Positions 39,244 through 49,100 of a stretch of 64,000 nt of DNA are shown in pieces (position 1 is the stretch's first letter; the number at the start of each line of letters is the position of its first letter). This DNA comes from Komarekiella atlantica HA4396-MV6. GTDB taxonomy: Bacteria; Cyanobacteriota; Cyanobacteriia; Cyanobacteriales; Nostocaceae. The stretch is taken from positions 203,003 through 267,002 of the forward strand of contig JAHHHK010000007.1 in assembly GCA_019359395.1 (NCBI GenBank), given 5' to 3'. The translations under genes and the position numbers were made by a program. The notes below the pieces were generated by a model. It saw only the letters and a program-made list of their open reading frames with translations, was not told the origin of the DNA and did not search any database.

Positions 39244-40245
39244 ATGAACCTCAAAAACAAAACTCTCCTAATTACCGATATTGACGAATTTATCGGTTTA
39301 CGTACAGCCGAGTTAGCCATAGCGCAGGGAATGAAAGTTCGTGGTTTACATTCCACAGAACAGAACAAACAAGCACAAAGTTTAGGTATTGATGTAATAG
39401 TTGGCAACATTACAGATCTCACCACTGCCAAAAAGGCTTGTCAGGGAGTAGATATTGTTTTACATACAGCCCAAATTGCCCAAGAAGCAGGCTCAATTAA
39501 TGATTTTCGAGAAATCAATGTTGGCGGTAGTGTCAACATGGCTAAAGCTGCTAAAAATGCTGGTGTCAAAACATTTGTACATCTCTCCAGTGTAATGGTC
39601 TACGGTTTTGATTATCCTGATGGCGTCACAGAATCCGGGCCCATATCTGGCGACAACAATCCTTATTGTCAAACAAAAATAGAAGCGGAAACAGCACTTT
39701 TAGAACTAAATGCTTCACCAGATTTTGGCATTATTATTATTCGAGCTGGAGATATTTACGGCCCTGGGAGTATTCCCTGGATAGTCCGACCAATTCACAT
39801 GATGCGTCAAAAATCATTTGCCTATGCTAATGATGGCAAAGGAATTATAAATCATGTGTATATAGACAATCTAATCGATGGCATCTTTCTGGCAATAGAA
39901 AAAGAAACTTATGGTGAAATATTTAATATCACCGACGGACAAGAAACTTCCTGGAAAGAGTATTTTATGCGCTTAGCAGCAATGGAAAGTTTACCTGCAC
40001 CACTTTCATTACCAAAAGATGAAATCAAACTGTTTCTACGGTTGCGCGTCCAAGGACAAAAGCTTTTTCGGAAAAAAGTGGATATTTTACCAGAGTCTAT
40101 AGATTTTATGACTCGTCCTCATGCCTGTTCTATTGCCAAAGCACAAAGCCTGTTAAATTTCAAACCAACAATTGATTTAGAAGAAGGAATGCAGCGAACA
40201 CATGAATGGCTGCAAAAAACAGATATTCAAAAGTTGCTTCAGTAA
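39244..40245 (+). CDS. hgdA: HgdA: NAD-epimerase-like extended SDR
   Basis: This is a 333-residue extended SDR of the sugar epimerase/dehydratase type. The catalytic Ser (HLSSVMVYG, about 118) and Tyr/Lys (PYCQTKIEAE, about 140-144) are in place, as are IIIRAGDIYGPGS and HVYIDNLIDG. However, the dinucleotide loop, normally TGxxGFIG, reads TDIDEFIG (about 11-18), so two of three glycines are replaced by acidic residues. In Anabaena the gene in this position is needed for deposition of heterocyst glycolipids. It follows hgdC by 135 bp. Confidence 0.85.
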   Translation: MNLKNKTLLITDIDEFIGLRTAELAIAQGMKVRGLHSTEQNKQAQSLGIDVIVGNITDLTTAKKACQGVDIVLHTAQIAQEAGSINDFREINVGGSVNMAKAAKNAGVKTFVHLSSVMVYGFDYPDGVTESGPISGDNNPYCQTKIEAETALLELNASPDFGIIIIRAGDIYGPGSIPWIVRPIHMMRQKSFAYANDGKGIINHVYIDNLIDGIFLAIEKETYGEIFNITDGQETSWKEYFMRLAAMESLPAPLSLPKDEIKLFLRLRVQGQKLFRKKVDILPESIDFMTRPHACSIAKAQSLLNFKPTIDLEEGMQRTHEWLQKTDIQKLLQ

Positions 40246-40754
40246 TGAGATGAGTTAGTAGTTAGCGCTTAAGCGCTAACTATGAACAATGTAGCATCAA
40301 AGTAACTTTACCAAAATTTATTTTACTAGACCAAAAATGAGCATTTTATTAACAGTTATCAGTCAAGATAATTGGGTTTAAGAGCACCCCCTTAGTGGTT
40401 CCTCATTTTCAACTGAAAACTAATAACAGCCGATTAGTGGCAAGCACTATCTGGCGGGTTTAAATTCCTTATATCGTTTCCTAGTCGCTAAGGTGCAAAT
40501 TTATCAGTATTTATCAGTGTTTACACTGAAGTTTAGATGCCCTCGGCTGGCTGCGCCAACGGCGGAAGCCGCCGCACCCTGCGGGTTCGCGTAGCGTTCC
40601 GTAGGAAAGCAAGCTACCAACTTCTCTCTGTGGTTAATTACTTCTTGTTGTACTTCACTCAAGTGAGAACCGCTATAGTATACCCCTTGATAACTGTTTA
40701 CTGTTTACTGTTCACTGTTCACTGATTTATAGATTTTCCAAAACATTGTTTATC
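40246..40754. other. 509-bp repeat-bearing gap
   Basis: It contains an inverted repeat right after the hgdA stop (AGTTAGCGCTTAAGCGCTAACT, about 40259-40280, probable terminator), GC-rich dispersed repeat words at about 40540-40612 and an STRR at 40691-40725. No gene is seen. Confidence 0.6.
40691..40725. repeat. Heptanucleotide STRR, intergenic
   Basis: Five 7-mers (TAACTGT, TTACTGT x2, TCACTGT, TCACTGA) belong to the same family as the array inside hglE at 31401-31470. Confidence 0.8.
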
Positions 40755-41738
40755 ATGAGCAATAATCAGCCGCGATTGAGTATTGGATTACCTGTATACA
40801 ATGGTGAAAAGTTTATTAAAGAAGCCATAGATTCGCTCTTGGCTCAGACCTTTGAAGATTTTGAGCTAATTATTTCAGATAATGCATCTACAGATAAAAC
40901 TGAGGAAATTTGTAGAGCCTATGCTGCTCAAGACCAACGTATACGTTACTACCGCAATCAAAAGAATATCGGTTGCGCTCGTAACTTCAATCGTACCTTT
41001 GAATTAGCTTCAGGTGAATACTTTAAGTGGGCAGCTTATGATGATCTACACGCGCCTGATTTTCTCATGAAATGTGTAGAGGTACTTGATAAAAACCCTA
41101 CTGTAATTTTGTGCCACTCCCAGGTATATTTCATTGATGAACAGGGTAAATTTCTCCAAAACTACAACGTCAAACTCAAGACAGATTCACTACAACCACA
41201 CAAGCGTTTTCACGAATTGCTTACTAAACATTTATGTTATCAATGTTACGGAGTAATTCGTACTAGTGCTATCAAGGCGATACCACCTATGGGAAGTTAT
41301 GGTCTTGCAGATGGAATTTTATTATCAAGGCTGGGTCTTCTTGGTCAGTTTTATGAAATCCCAGAATACCTATTCTTTGCAAGAAGCCATCCTCAACAAT
41401 CAATGAGTATGTTCTTTCCTGATTATTTGTCGTTTACTAGCAATAATCCAAAATATTCATTGAAGATGTTGCCAGATTTCTACTCATATACAGTCTGGTT
41501 TGATTCAGCTAAAAATGGGCAAATTTTGTTTCCTCATTGGAGAATTGTATGGGAGTATGCGCTCTCTATATGGCTGTTTAAACTGAGTTTGTACGAGCGG
41601 CTATGTTGTCATATCAGCATATATCAGCAGTTAAAAGGTACAGAGTATCTTCTGCTGAAAGATTTTCTAAAAGTGCTACAAGTACTTTGGAAAAGTTGGC
41701 AACGATTACCAATTCAAGAACCTCAAATCACACTTTGA
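40755..41738 (+). CDS. GT2-family glycosyltransferase
   Basis: This is a GT-A fold family 2 glycosyltransferase, 327 residues from ATG 40755 (a TTG at 40746 is also open). It begins with LSIGLPVYNGEKFIKEAIDSLLAQTF and ELIISDNASTD; the metal-binding DxD-like motif is AAYDDLH (about 92-98). The C-terminal part has a few hydrophobic helices but no clear membrane anchor. It lies in the hgd/hglT row and may act on the glycolipid or on envelope polysaccharide; the sugar and acceptor are unknown. The equivalent gene in Anabaena lies at the same place in the cluster as I recall it. Confidence 0.85.
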   Translation: MSNNQPRLSIGLPVYNGEKFIKEAIDSLLAQTFEDFELIISDNASTDKTEEICRAYAAQDQRIRYYRNQKNIGCARNFNRTFELASGEYFKWAAYDDLHAPDFLMKCVEVLDKNPTVILCHSQVYFIDEQGKFLQNYNVKLKTDSLQPHKRFHELLTKHLCYQCYGVIRTSAIKAIPPMGSYGLADGILLSRLGLLGQFYEIPEYLFFARSHPQQSMSMFFPDYLSFTSNNPKYSLKMLPDFYSYTVWFDSAKNGQILFPHWRIVWEYALSIWLFKLSLYERLCCHISIYQQLKGTEYLLLKDFLKVLQVLWKSWQRLPIQEPQITL

Positions 41739-41828
41739 ACTAATAGCGCGAAGAATAAAAGCTTGCATTCACAGCTTTTATTAAACGCCAATCGCAAACC
41801 CAAAAACTACCTTTTTCATTACCAGATT

Positions 41829-42296
41829 ATGCTGAAAATATCTCAATTCCATCATCTTTTACTTGCTACTTTAATGAGCTTTAGCCTTGCTGAAACCGTA
41901 CATGCTGAGCAGACTGCAACCCTAACTATTGCAGTAAATGGCATCCGTCACCAAAAAGGTGAGATTTGTTTTAGAGTTTTTGCAAATGAGCAAGGATTTC
42001 CTCTGAGTGATACTAGTGAAGTACAAAGTGGCTGCGCTAAGATTACCGGAAATTCTGTCAAAAAAGTGTTTTCTAGCTTGAAACCAGGCGCTTATGCTGT
42101 CGCCGTAGTTGACGATCAAAATGGCGATCGCAAACTCAACACCGATTTTTTTGGTATTCCCAAAGAAGGCTTTGGAATTTCCAAAAATCCCACTGTCTCA
42201 ATCCAAACAGGAACACCAAAGTTTCGTGATGCAAGTGTTGCAGTCAACAAAAATACAACACTCAACATCGTCATGAAATATTCACTTGATCCATAA
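41829..42296 (+). CDS. DUF2141 secreted protein
   Basis: This 155-residue exported protein has a signal peptide (residues 1-27, ending VHAEQ) and a DUF2141 domain: LTIAVNGIRHQKGEICFRVF, CAKI, LKPGAYAVAVVDDQNGDRKLNTDFFGIPKEGFGISKNP. DUF2141 proteins are small periplasmic beta-sandwiches of unknown role. A TTG at 41763 is open further upstream, but ATG 41829 directly precedes the signal peptide. It lies between two glycosyltransferase genes of the glycolipid locus, so it may assist lipid transfer or assembly in the periplasm; this is inference from context. Confidence 0.85.
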   Translation: MLKISQFHHLLLATLMSFSLAETVHAEQTATLTIAVNGIRHQKGEICFRVFANEQGFPLSDTSEVQSGCAKITGNSVKKVFSSLKPGAYAVAVVDDQNGDRKLNTDFFGIPKEGFGISKNPTVSIQTGTPKFRDASVAVNKNTTLNIVMKYSLDP

Positions 42297-42452
42297 GTAT
42301 AAAAGTAATTGCTAATTGGAGAAAATTTATTACCAATTAAGCAACCAGTGAAGAAGTAGAGGGGTAAAGACTTACTACAAGTTCCCCTCTACACCCCAGG
42401 CAATTAACCACCGCTAGAAACAAGCCGATATTCTGCCGGAGACTAAAATTTA

Positions 42453-43712
42453 ATGAAAGATTTGACGATATTTCTGTCTAAGTCTTTGCTAGGTTGGCTG
42501 GCTATTCAGGTGTTTTTAACACTTGTCTTCATATGGTATCTGCGCTTGTCCCAAAAAAACTTATTACCAGATGACCAGTTGCCTAAAACAGCAGTGATTC
42601 TTTGCTTACGTGGAGCTGATCCTTTTTTACCTAACTGTTTGCGATCGCTCCTCAAACAAAACTATCCAAACTATGATTTAAAGCTGATTGTTGATAGTCA
42701 CGAAGATCCTGCTTGGAAAATCGCCAGCAATACCATCACTGAGCAAGGAGCGACTAACGTTCAAATTAGCCCTCTGAGAATCGTACGCAACAATTGTAGC
42801 CTCAAATGCAGTTCCCTAGTGCAAGCTGTCCGTGAGTTGGACGATTCCTACAAAGTAGTTGCTTTAGTAGATGCCGATACAATAGTCCATCCCAATTGGC
42901 TGCGAGAATTAGTCAGTCCTCTAGCTGATGCCAAAGTGGGAGCAACAACGGGGAACCGTTGGTATGTTCCGACAGGTAAGCATTGGGGATCTTTAGTACG
43001 GTACATAGGTAATGTATCTACAGTCGTGCAAATGTTCCTCTTCCAAATTCCTTGGGGTGGGACTTTGGCTGTAAAAACAGAAGTGCTTCACAAAACAGGA
43101 CTGCTAGATAAATGGGCACAAGCTTTAGGCGAAGATCTCATGATCCATAAAGCCTTGAAAAAACAAGGTTTACAGGTAAAGTTTGTGCCTTCTTTATTAA
43201 TAGTTAATCGTGAAGAAAGTGATTTACCGAGCTTACTAGACCATCTCAAACGCCTGATGGTTTATTCTCGACTTTATCACCCACAATGGTTAGCTTTAGT
43301 TAGTGAAGCGATTTCTAGCATACTGTTTCCTACTACAGTCATAGTGTTATTTTTAGAGTCATTGTTAGAGACACAATGGGAAACAGCGGCTCTTTTGTTT
43401 CAAAGCTATAGCATCTATACCATAGGATTACTTTTGCTAATGCTCATCGTAGAGTATGGTGTACAGCAAGTAATTCGCTTGAATGAGCAGCCGATGACAG
43501 AATTATCGGCTACCACAATCATCAAAATGTTGATTGGGATTCCTCTCACACAGTGGGTTTATGGGTTAGCGCTAGTATCATCACTGTGGATATCAACAGT
43601 CACCTGGCGTGGTGTCAGCTATCGAGTTAAAGGGCCCTGGAATATCCGACTAGTTGAATACCGCCCTTATCAGTGGTTGGATCAACCTGTTGATAGTAAG
43701 GTTTCTCTTTAA
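42453..43712 (+). CDS. Membrane GT2 glycosyltransferase (ceramide-glucosyltransferase-like)
   Basis: This is a 419-residue membrane glycosyltransferase with an N-terminal TM (about 8-30), a GT2 catalytic domain (AVILCLRGADPFLPNCLRSLLKQNYPNY; VALVDADTIVHPNWL with DxD near 140; TGNRWYVP; GGTLAVKTEVL) and ALGEDLMIHKAL resembling the acceptor-site ED motif. Three or more TMs follow near the C-terminus (about 285-400). It resembles ceramide glucosyltransferase/HpnI-like enzymes acting on membrane lipids. Given its place it may add or modify a sugar on heterocyst glycolipid, but HglT at 44184 is the enzyme known for the main step. Confidence 0.85.
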   Translation: MKDLTIFLSKSLLGWLAIQVFLTLVFIWYLRLSQKNLLPDDQLPKTAVILCLRGADPFLPNCLRSLLKQNYPNYDLKLIVDSHEDPAWKIASNTITEQGATNVQISPLRIVRNNCSLKCSSLVQAVRELDDSYKVVALVDADTIVHPNWLRELVSPLADAKVGATTGNRWYVPTGKHWGSLVRYIGNVSTVVQMFLFQIPWGGTLAVKTEVLHKTGLLDKWAQALGEDLMIHKALKKQGLQVKFVPSLLIVNREESDLPSLLDHLKRLMVYSRLYHPQWLALVSEAISSILFPTTVIVLFLESLLETQWETAALLFQSYSIYTIGLLLLMLIVEYGVQQVIRLNEQPMTELSATTIIKMLIGIPLTQWVYGLALVSSLWISTVTWRGVSYRVKGPWNIRLVEYRPYQWLDQPVDSKVSL

Positions 43713-43795
43713 CGTCATTTGTCCTTTGTTATTGGTCATTAGTTTATCGTTACAACTTACTGGTCTGTCCCATTAATTCTGCTGGTCATACCTGT

Positions 43796-43855
43796 TTGTA
43801 GTAAGGACTTTAGTCCTTGATTTTTTAAGCACTAAAGTGCTTACTACGAACCGTC
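43796..43855. repeat. GTAGTAAG...CTTACTAC inverted repeat
   Basis: GTAGTAAGGACTTTAGTCCTT and AAGCACTAAAGTGCTTACTAC form nested hairpins. The same family occurs at 27091 and about 40253. Confidence 0.8.
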
Positions 43856-43944
43856 AAAACTTTTGCAACAGACCACTACTAATACTAATTCGTAATATTT
43901 CGGCTCTACTTTAGAGAATTGGTATAAGGACAAGTGACAAATGT

Positions 43945-44131
43945 AGGACTTACGCAAAAAACCTCTCAAACCCTCATTCCTCCGTGACCTCTGTCTTGAA
44001 AAGTTTTGCGCCGGGAAACCCGGACGCGCAAACTTTTCGCTGCGCCTCTGTGGTACCCTTCGGGAAGCCACTTCTCTACGAGACGCTCCGCGAACGTGTC
44101 TACGATTTTCCGTAACCTATGCGTAAGTCCT
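43945..44131. mobile_element. MITE-like element with AGGACTTACGCA ends, copy 1
   Basis: Perfect 12-bp terminal inverted repeats AGGACTTACGCA (43945-43956) and TGCGTAAGTCCT (44120-44131) enclose 163 bp without coding capacity. The interior contains GGTACCCTTCGGGAAGCCAC and CTACGAGACGCTCCGCGAAC. Copy 2 is at 60283-60520 and a lone end near 11237. Confidence 0.85.
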
Positions 44132-44183
44132 GAAATGACAAAAGTTTTTCCCTCTAAAAAATATCCGATAATTCTCTTGAACT

Positions 44184-45443
44184 ATGAAAACACCACCTCT
44201 TCGGATTGCGCTGTTTACAGGATTGTATGCGCCGTTCTTGACAGGGGTTTCGGTTGCAGTACACCAACGAGTTCGTTGGTTATTACAACAGGGACATGAA
44301 GTCTTACTTGTCCACCCTCAAATCAACGACCAGTATCCCGAAAAAGTTGGCAAACGTCCGATGCAAGGACTGGATGAACTACAGCCCTTCCCCAACTTTT
44401 CTGCTTATTCATTCCCCACCAAGCCGCTAATCTTCTACAAATCTTTGCCCCAACCGTTAAACTATCGACATTGGAGTGATACCAAGTTACTTGAAAACTT
44501 TCAGCCTGATGTTGTAGTGGTTGAAGAAGCGGCGCAAATGAGAGGATTGTACTCACTTTTGTTGCAAGGTTATGGTCGCCCTGTTGGCACTGAATACGCA
44601 AGGCGAACAGGCACGCCAATAATCTCGCTTTTCCATACTGATATCGTTGCCTATATCAAATATTATTTGGGAGATCAGTTTTTTAGTTTGGTGCGTCCAA
44701 TCATTCCGGCTTTAATCAAGCAATTTACTGAGTCTTACGACTTCAATTACTTTTCTTCTCAAGAACAGTTGATTAAGTACAGGGAGATGAAATGCCAACG
44801 CGCCGAATATCTTCCCTATCAAGGTATCGATTGCGAAAAATTTCATCCGCGAAATATCTGTTATAACCCGATTCCCAATGACCATCGACCGACTCTGTTG
44901 TTTGTTGGACGCATCACTGCGGAAAAGAATGTCAGCCAACTTCTAGATGCATATCCGCTCATCGCTGCAAAAATTCCTGATGTCCATCTAGTTATTGTTG
45001 GTAGCGGCCCCCAGGATGAAGAAATTCGTGAGCGCGCTCAAAAGTTTAAATCTGGAATTACTATGTGGGGTGAATCCCACGGCGCAGAACTTTTAGGTTG
45101 GTTTGCTAGAGCGGATGTATTTGTTAATCCATCCGTTACTGAGAACTTCTGCACTACAAACAACGAAGCACTGGCGTCTGGAACCCCTGTAGTTGCTGCG
45201 CTTGCTCCCTCAACTTCAGAGCAGGTATTCCCTGGACAAAACGGCTTCCTAGCTGAACCCAACAACCCGGCAGATTTCGCCCAAAAGGTGATTGCAATTC
45301 TGGAAAATCCTGACCTGAAAGCAGATTTGACTAGACAAGCTCGTCCTTCTATACTCGAATTCGATTGGTCGGCATGTATGCAAAAGTTTGAAGACAAACT
45401 TTACCAGATCGTTGAAATATCAAAGAAAGTTGAGGCAGCTTAA
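44184..45443 (+). CDS. hglT: HglT: heterocyst glycolipid glycosyltransferase (GT4)
   Basis: This is a 419-residue GT-B fold family 4 glycosyltransferase. The N-terminal domain opens with LRIALFTGLYAPFLTGVSVAVHQRVRWLLQQGH. The donor-binding domain has LLFVGRITAEKNVSQLLDAYPLI (about 238-260), LVIVGSGPQDEEIRERA and the E-x7-E motif VNPSVTENFCTTNNEALASGTPVVA (about 314-338). It would transfer a hexose from a nucleotide sugar to the long-chain alcohol made by the Hgl synthase, as described for Anabaena HglT. It ends the plus-strand glycolipid row; the upstream 187-bp MITE may separate it from the previous gene. Confidence 0.85.
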   Translation: MKTPPLRIALFTGLYAPFLTGVSVAVHQRVRWLLQQGHEVLLVHPQINDQYPEKVGKRPMQGLDELQPFPNFSAYSFPTKPLIFYKSLPQPLNYRHWSDTKLLENFQPDVVVVEEAAQMRGLYSLLLQGYGRPVGTEYARRTGTPIISLFHTDIVAYIKYYLGDQFFSLVRPIIPALIKQFTESYDFNYFSSQEQLIKYREMKCQRAEYLPYQGIDCEKFHPRNICYNPIPNDHRPTLLFVGRITAEKNVSQLLDAYPLIAAKIPDVHLVIVGSGPQDEEIRERAQKFKSGITMWGESHGAELLGWFARADVFVNPSVTENFCTTNNEALASGTPVVAALAPSTSEQVFPGQNGFLAEPNNPADFAQKVIAILENPDLKADLTRQARPSILEFDWSACMQKFEDKLYQIVEISKKVEAA

Positions 45444-46174
45444 GAGTCTCATGCAATTGAGATTTTACCAGATTCTCAATTAGCTTCATATCCTGCCCGG
45501 AATAATCCGGGCTAGGAGCTAAATTCCACGCTTAGCGGACTGAAATAGAACGATAAATCACTCACTACATACAAAATTACATTTATTTTTAGTGGCGATC
45601 GCTTAAATTTTTGTGCCGCAAGTTTTGGTGCAGTAGGGGCATGGGTACTAAAGCACAAATTTCATTAACGCCAAAAGCATTTGCATTCTAACAATATAAA
45701 GAAGCTTGTTAATAGCATAGCAATAACTAAAACCACTACTTTTGACTAACACCTACCTGCTACAAAAACGGATCTGACAATCGCAAACATTGCCTTACAA
45801 GTGGGTTTTTCTAGTTAAAGCCATTTGACGCAACAGTTTAAGCGATTCACCGGAATGACACCCCTTCAGGTGCGCCCTTCACCATAAGAATCTGATAAAT
45901 TGTTGTAAGAATTACCAAAGAAGTTAAGCGTTGGAAGTCATTACACTTTAGGTAAATAAAACGAGTAAATAGAAGGAATGCAAACACGCTCTCATCTTCT
46001 GTCTAAGTGTACATATTGGGTGTTTCCGCCTTGCTTTGCCCCTAGAGGGCGAGCCGTTTAGCAAAGCCAGCACCAGGCAAAGTTGCCCAATTACTTTATT
46101 TTTTGGAGTTTGGCAAACGACACAAACAATATACTTTATAATACAGCTGATGACACTCATCGGGAGAGAGTTAT
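45444..46174. other. 731-bp gap with hairpin and araC relic
   Basis: Just after hglT lies a hairpin (GCCCGGA/TCCGGGC, 45495-45512) followed by GCGGACTGAAATAG, a motif like that at about 12640. Then come AT-rich sequence, the araC relic (45758-45945) and the kinase leader. GGGAGAGAG at about 46160 is the kinase gene's ribosome-binding site. Confidence 0.55.
45758..45945 (+). pseudogene. Relic of AraC-type regulator 3' end
   Basis: It aligns base by base with the end of the AraC gene at 54722-54910, including about 50 bp beyond the stop (CACCATAAGAATCTGATAAAT, ACCAAAGAAGTTRAGC). The reading frame is broken: the codon CAA of SSQSHL is TAA here, and the first two-thirds of the gene are gone. The translation remaining after the stop still reads SHLTQQFKRFTGMTP. 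It forms a direct repeat with the intact gene across the 9-kb kinase block. Confidence 0.88.
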
Positions 46175-49100
46175 ATGATCGCCCTACCTGGAGTTGCCAT
46201 CCACAGCAAGATCTATGAGAGTTCAGCATCTCTAGTGTATCGGGGTATCAAAGAGCCAGACGATCGCCCGCTCATCGTCAAACTGCTCAAGCAAGATTAC
46301 CCCTCTCCCCAAGAATTAACTCGCTACAGACAGGAATATGAAATTACGCGCTCCCTGAATCTTACAGGAGTTGTCAAGGCGTATAGCCAGCAAGATTATC
46401 AACGCACACTCGCTATTCTCTTAGAAGATTTTGGTGGAGAATCTATCGAGAGATGGATGCAGCAGCGAAAAGAAAGATTCTGCCCCATGCCCTTATCCAA
46501 TTTCTTCAGATTAGCCATTGACATTACAGAGATTCTGGGCAGAATTCATCACGCTAATATCATCCACAAAGATATCAACCCTGGCAATATCGTCTTCAAT
46601 TCAGATACGGGTGTGGTTAAAATTATTGATTTTGGCATTGCCACCCGATTTAATCGCACAAATCCAACCTTCAAAAGTCCTCATGTATTAGAAGGTACAC
46701 TTGCATACATTTCTCCTGAGCAGACGGGGCGGATGAATCGCTGGCTCGATTACCGCACCGATTTTTACTCGCTCGGTGTAACGTTCTACCAACTCCTCAC
46801 CGGACAGCTACCGTTCCCGACAACAGATATACTAGAGCTAGTTCATTGCCATATTGCCAAATCGCCACCTCCGCCTCACGAATTAAATGCAGCGATTCCT
46901 AAAGCAGTTTCAGACATGATCATGAAACTGATGGCAAAAAACGCGGAAGATCGCTATCAGAGTGCCTGGGGAATTAAAGCAGATTTAGAACGCTGCGCCC
47001 AGCAACTAGAACAAAGCGGTCAAATCGATCGCATCCAATTAGGTCTTCAAGATATTTCGGGGCAGTTTCACATTCCCCAAAAACTTTACGGACGAGAAGC
47101 AGAGATTGCAGCATTATTAGCGGTGTTTGACACAGTAGCCAAAACAGAGAATCAAGAAAATGCTCAATTTCACGTCGAAATGATGTTGGTTGGTGGTTAC
47201 GCAGGCATTGGCAAATCAGCATTGGTGCAGGAACTCTATAAACCCATCACAGTAAAGCACGGCTATTTTATTTCTGGTAAATTTGACCAATTTGGGCGTA
47301 ATATTCCCTACAGCGCTATTGTGGATGCCCTGCAAAAATTGGTGCAGCAACTACTGGGCGAACCCGAAGCGCAGTTGCAACAGTGGAGAACTCGCCTGCT
47401 GACAGCATTGGGAAGCAACGGACAAATCATCATTGATGCGATAAGAGAAGTTGAGTTAATTATTGGCAAGCAGCCGTCCGTACCCGAAGTCGGAGCAACC
47501 CAAGCTCAAAATCGCTTCAATCTAACGTTTCAAAGGTTTGTGCGGGTGTTTTGTTCAAAGGAGCATCCCCTGGTAATCTTCTTAGACGATTTGCAGTGGA
47601 TCGACTCAGCGACGCTAAAGTTAATCGAGCTAATATTGCTCGACGAGCAGACTCAATATCTATTTTTGATTGGAGCCTATCGAGATAACGAAGTGCATCC
47701 AACGCATCCACTGGTATTAACACTGGATAAATTGCGAAAACAAGGGGTAGTGCTTCAGGAAATAATCCTGAAACCCTTAACGTTAGAAGCGTTGAGTCAA
47801 TTGATTGCCGAGACGCTACACCACAATATTGACACCGTTCGTTCCCTAGCCCAATTAGTGTTACGTAAAACCGAGGGCAATCCTTTTTTTGTCGGCGAAT
47901 TTTTACGAATGCTGTATAGCGAAAATCTGTTGACCTTTGATGCAAAACAATTGAGTTGGCAGTGGGACATAGCCCAGATCGAAGCCCAAGATATTACTGA
48001 TAATGTGGTGGAGTTGCTGCTGATCGAGTTGAAGAAACTGCCAGAAGAAACACAGCAAATTCTCCGCCTAGCCGCTTGTGTTGGAGCTGAATTTGATTTG
48101 GAGACTTTAGCGATCGTTTGTGAGCGATCGCCTAAAGCGATTTTCCCAGATTTACTAGCAGCAATACAAGCTGGATTAATTCAACCTCTATCTGAATTGG
48201 ACGAAAACTTGTTAGTTCAAAACTATAAGTTTTTGCACGATCGCGTCCAACAAGCTGCTTATGCCTTAATTGATGAGCCGCAAAAACAAGTTGTTCGTCT
48301 CCAAATTGGTCGCAATTTACTCGAAAAAACTTCACCAGAGCAGCGATCGGAGCGGCTATTTGAAATTGTCGATCATCTGAATCGAGGAATTGAGCTTGTC
48401 ACCGATCGAGCAGAACGAATTGAAATTGCCAAATTGAATTTAATCGCAGGTCAGAAGGCCAAGGCAGCCACGGCTTATGAAGCAGCTCTTAAGTATTTTA
48501 ATACTGGGCTTAAATTCCTAGATACAGATAGTTGGCTGGGTGAGTATGACCTAACCTTAGCACTGTACTCCCAAGCAGCAGGAGCAGCGTATCTTCATGG
48601 TTGCTTTGATGAGATGGAACAATTCGTAGAAGTGGTACTTAACAATGCTAAGACAGCGATCGATAAAGTGCAGGTTTACGATAGCAGAATTCAAAGATAT
48701 TTGTCACAGGGCAACCTGAAATCAGCACTTAAAATTGGATTGGAAGTGTTGAAGCTTCTGGAAGTAAACTTAATAGAAACTCCAAGTCAGTTAGATGTTG
48801 AAAGAGAATTGGAGAAAACATCTGCAATACTCGCTGGACGAGAAATTGAAGACTTAATTAATCTGCCAAAGATGACTGCACCAGAACCGCTAGCAGCAAT
48901 GTCAATCCTAGCGAATATTTCGGGTGCTGCATTTATAGTGTCACCAGCACTGCTGATACTGATTGTGTGTAAAAGGGTAAATTTGTCGCTCGACTACGGT
49001 AACGCTACTTGGTCACCAATGAGTTATGCCAACTACGGATTTGTTCTATGTGGAATCGTTCAAGACATTGAACTTGGTTATAAGTTTGGCAAATTAGCTC

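Larger units (their letters stand above)
43713..44183. other. 471-bp gap with two repeat elements
   Basis: It holds the GTAGTAAG-type inverted repeat (43796-43855) and a complete MITE-like element (43945-44131) directly upstream of hglT. No gene was found; frames crossing it are repeat translation. The hglT promoter, if separate, must lie in the remaining short stretch or inside the element. Confidence 0.65.

Noticed and set aside
44006..44299. 97-residue frame ahead of hglT
   Set aside because: It runs through the MITE and then out of frame into hglT; hglT itself has the conserved GT4 sequence.
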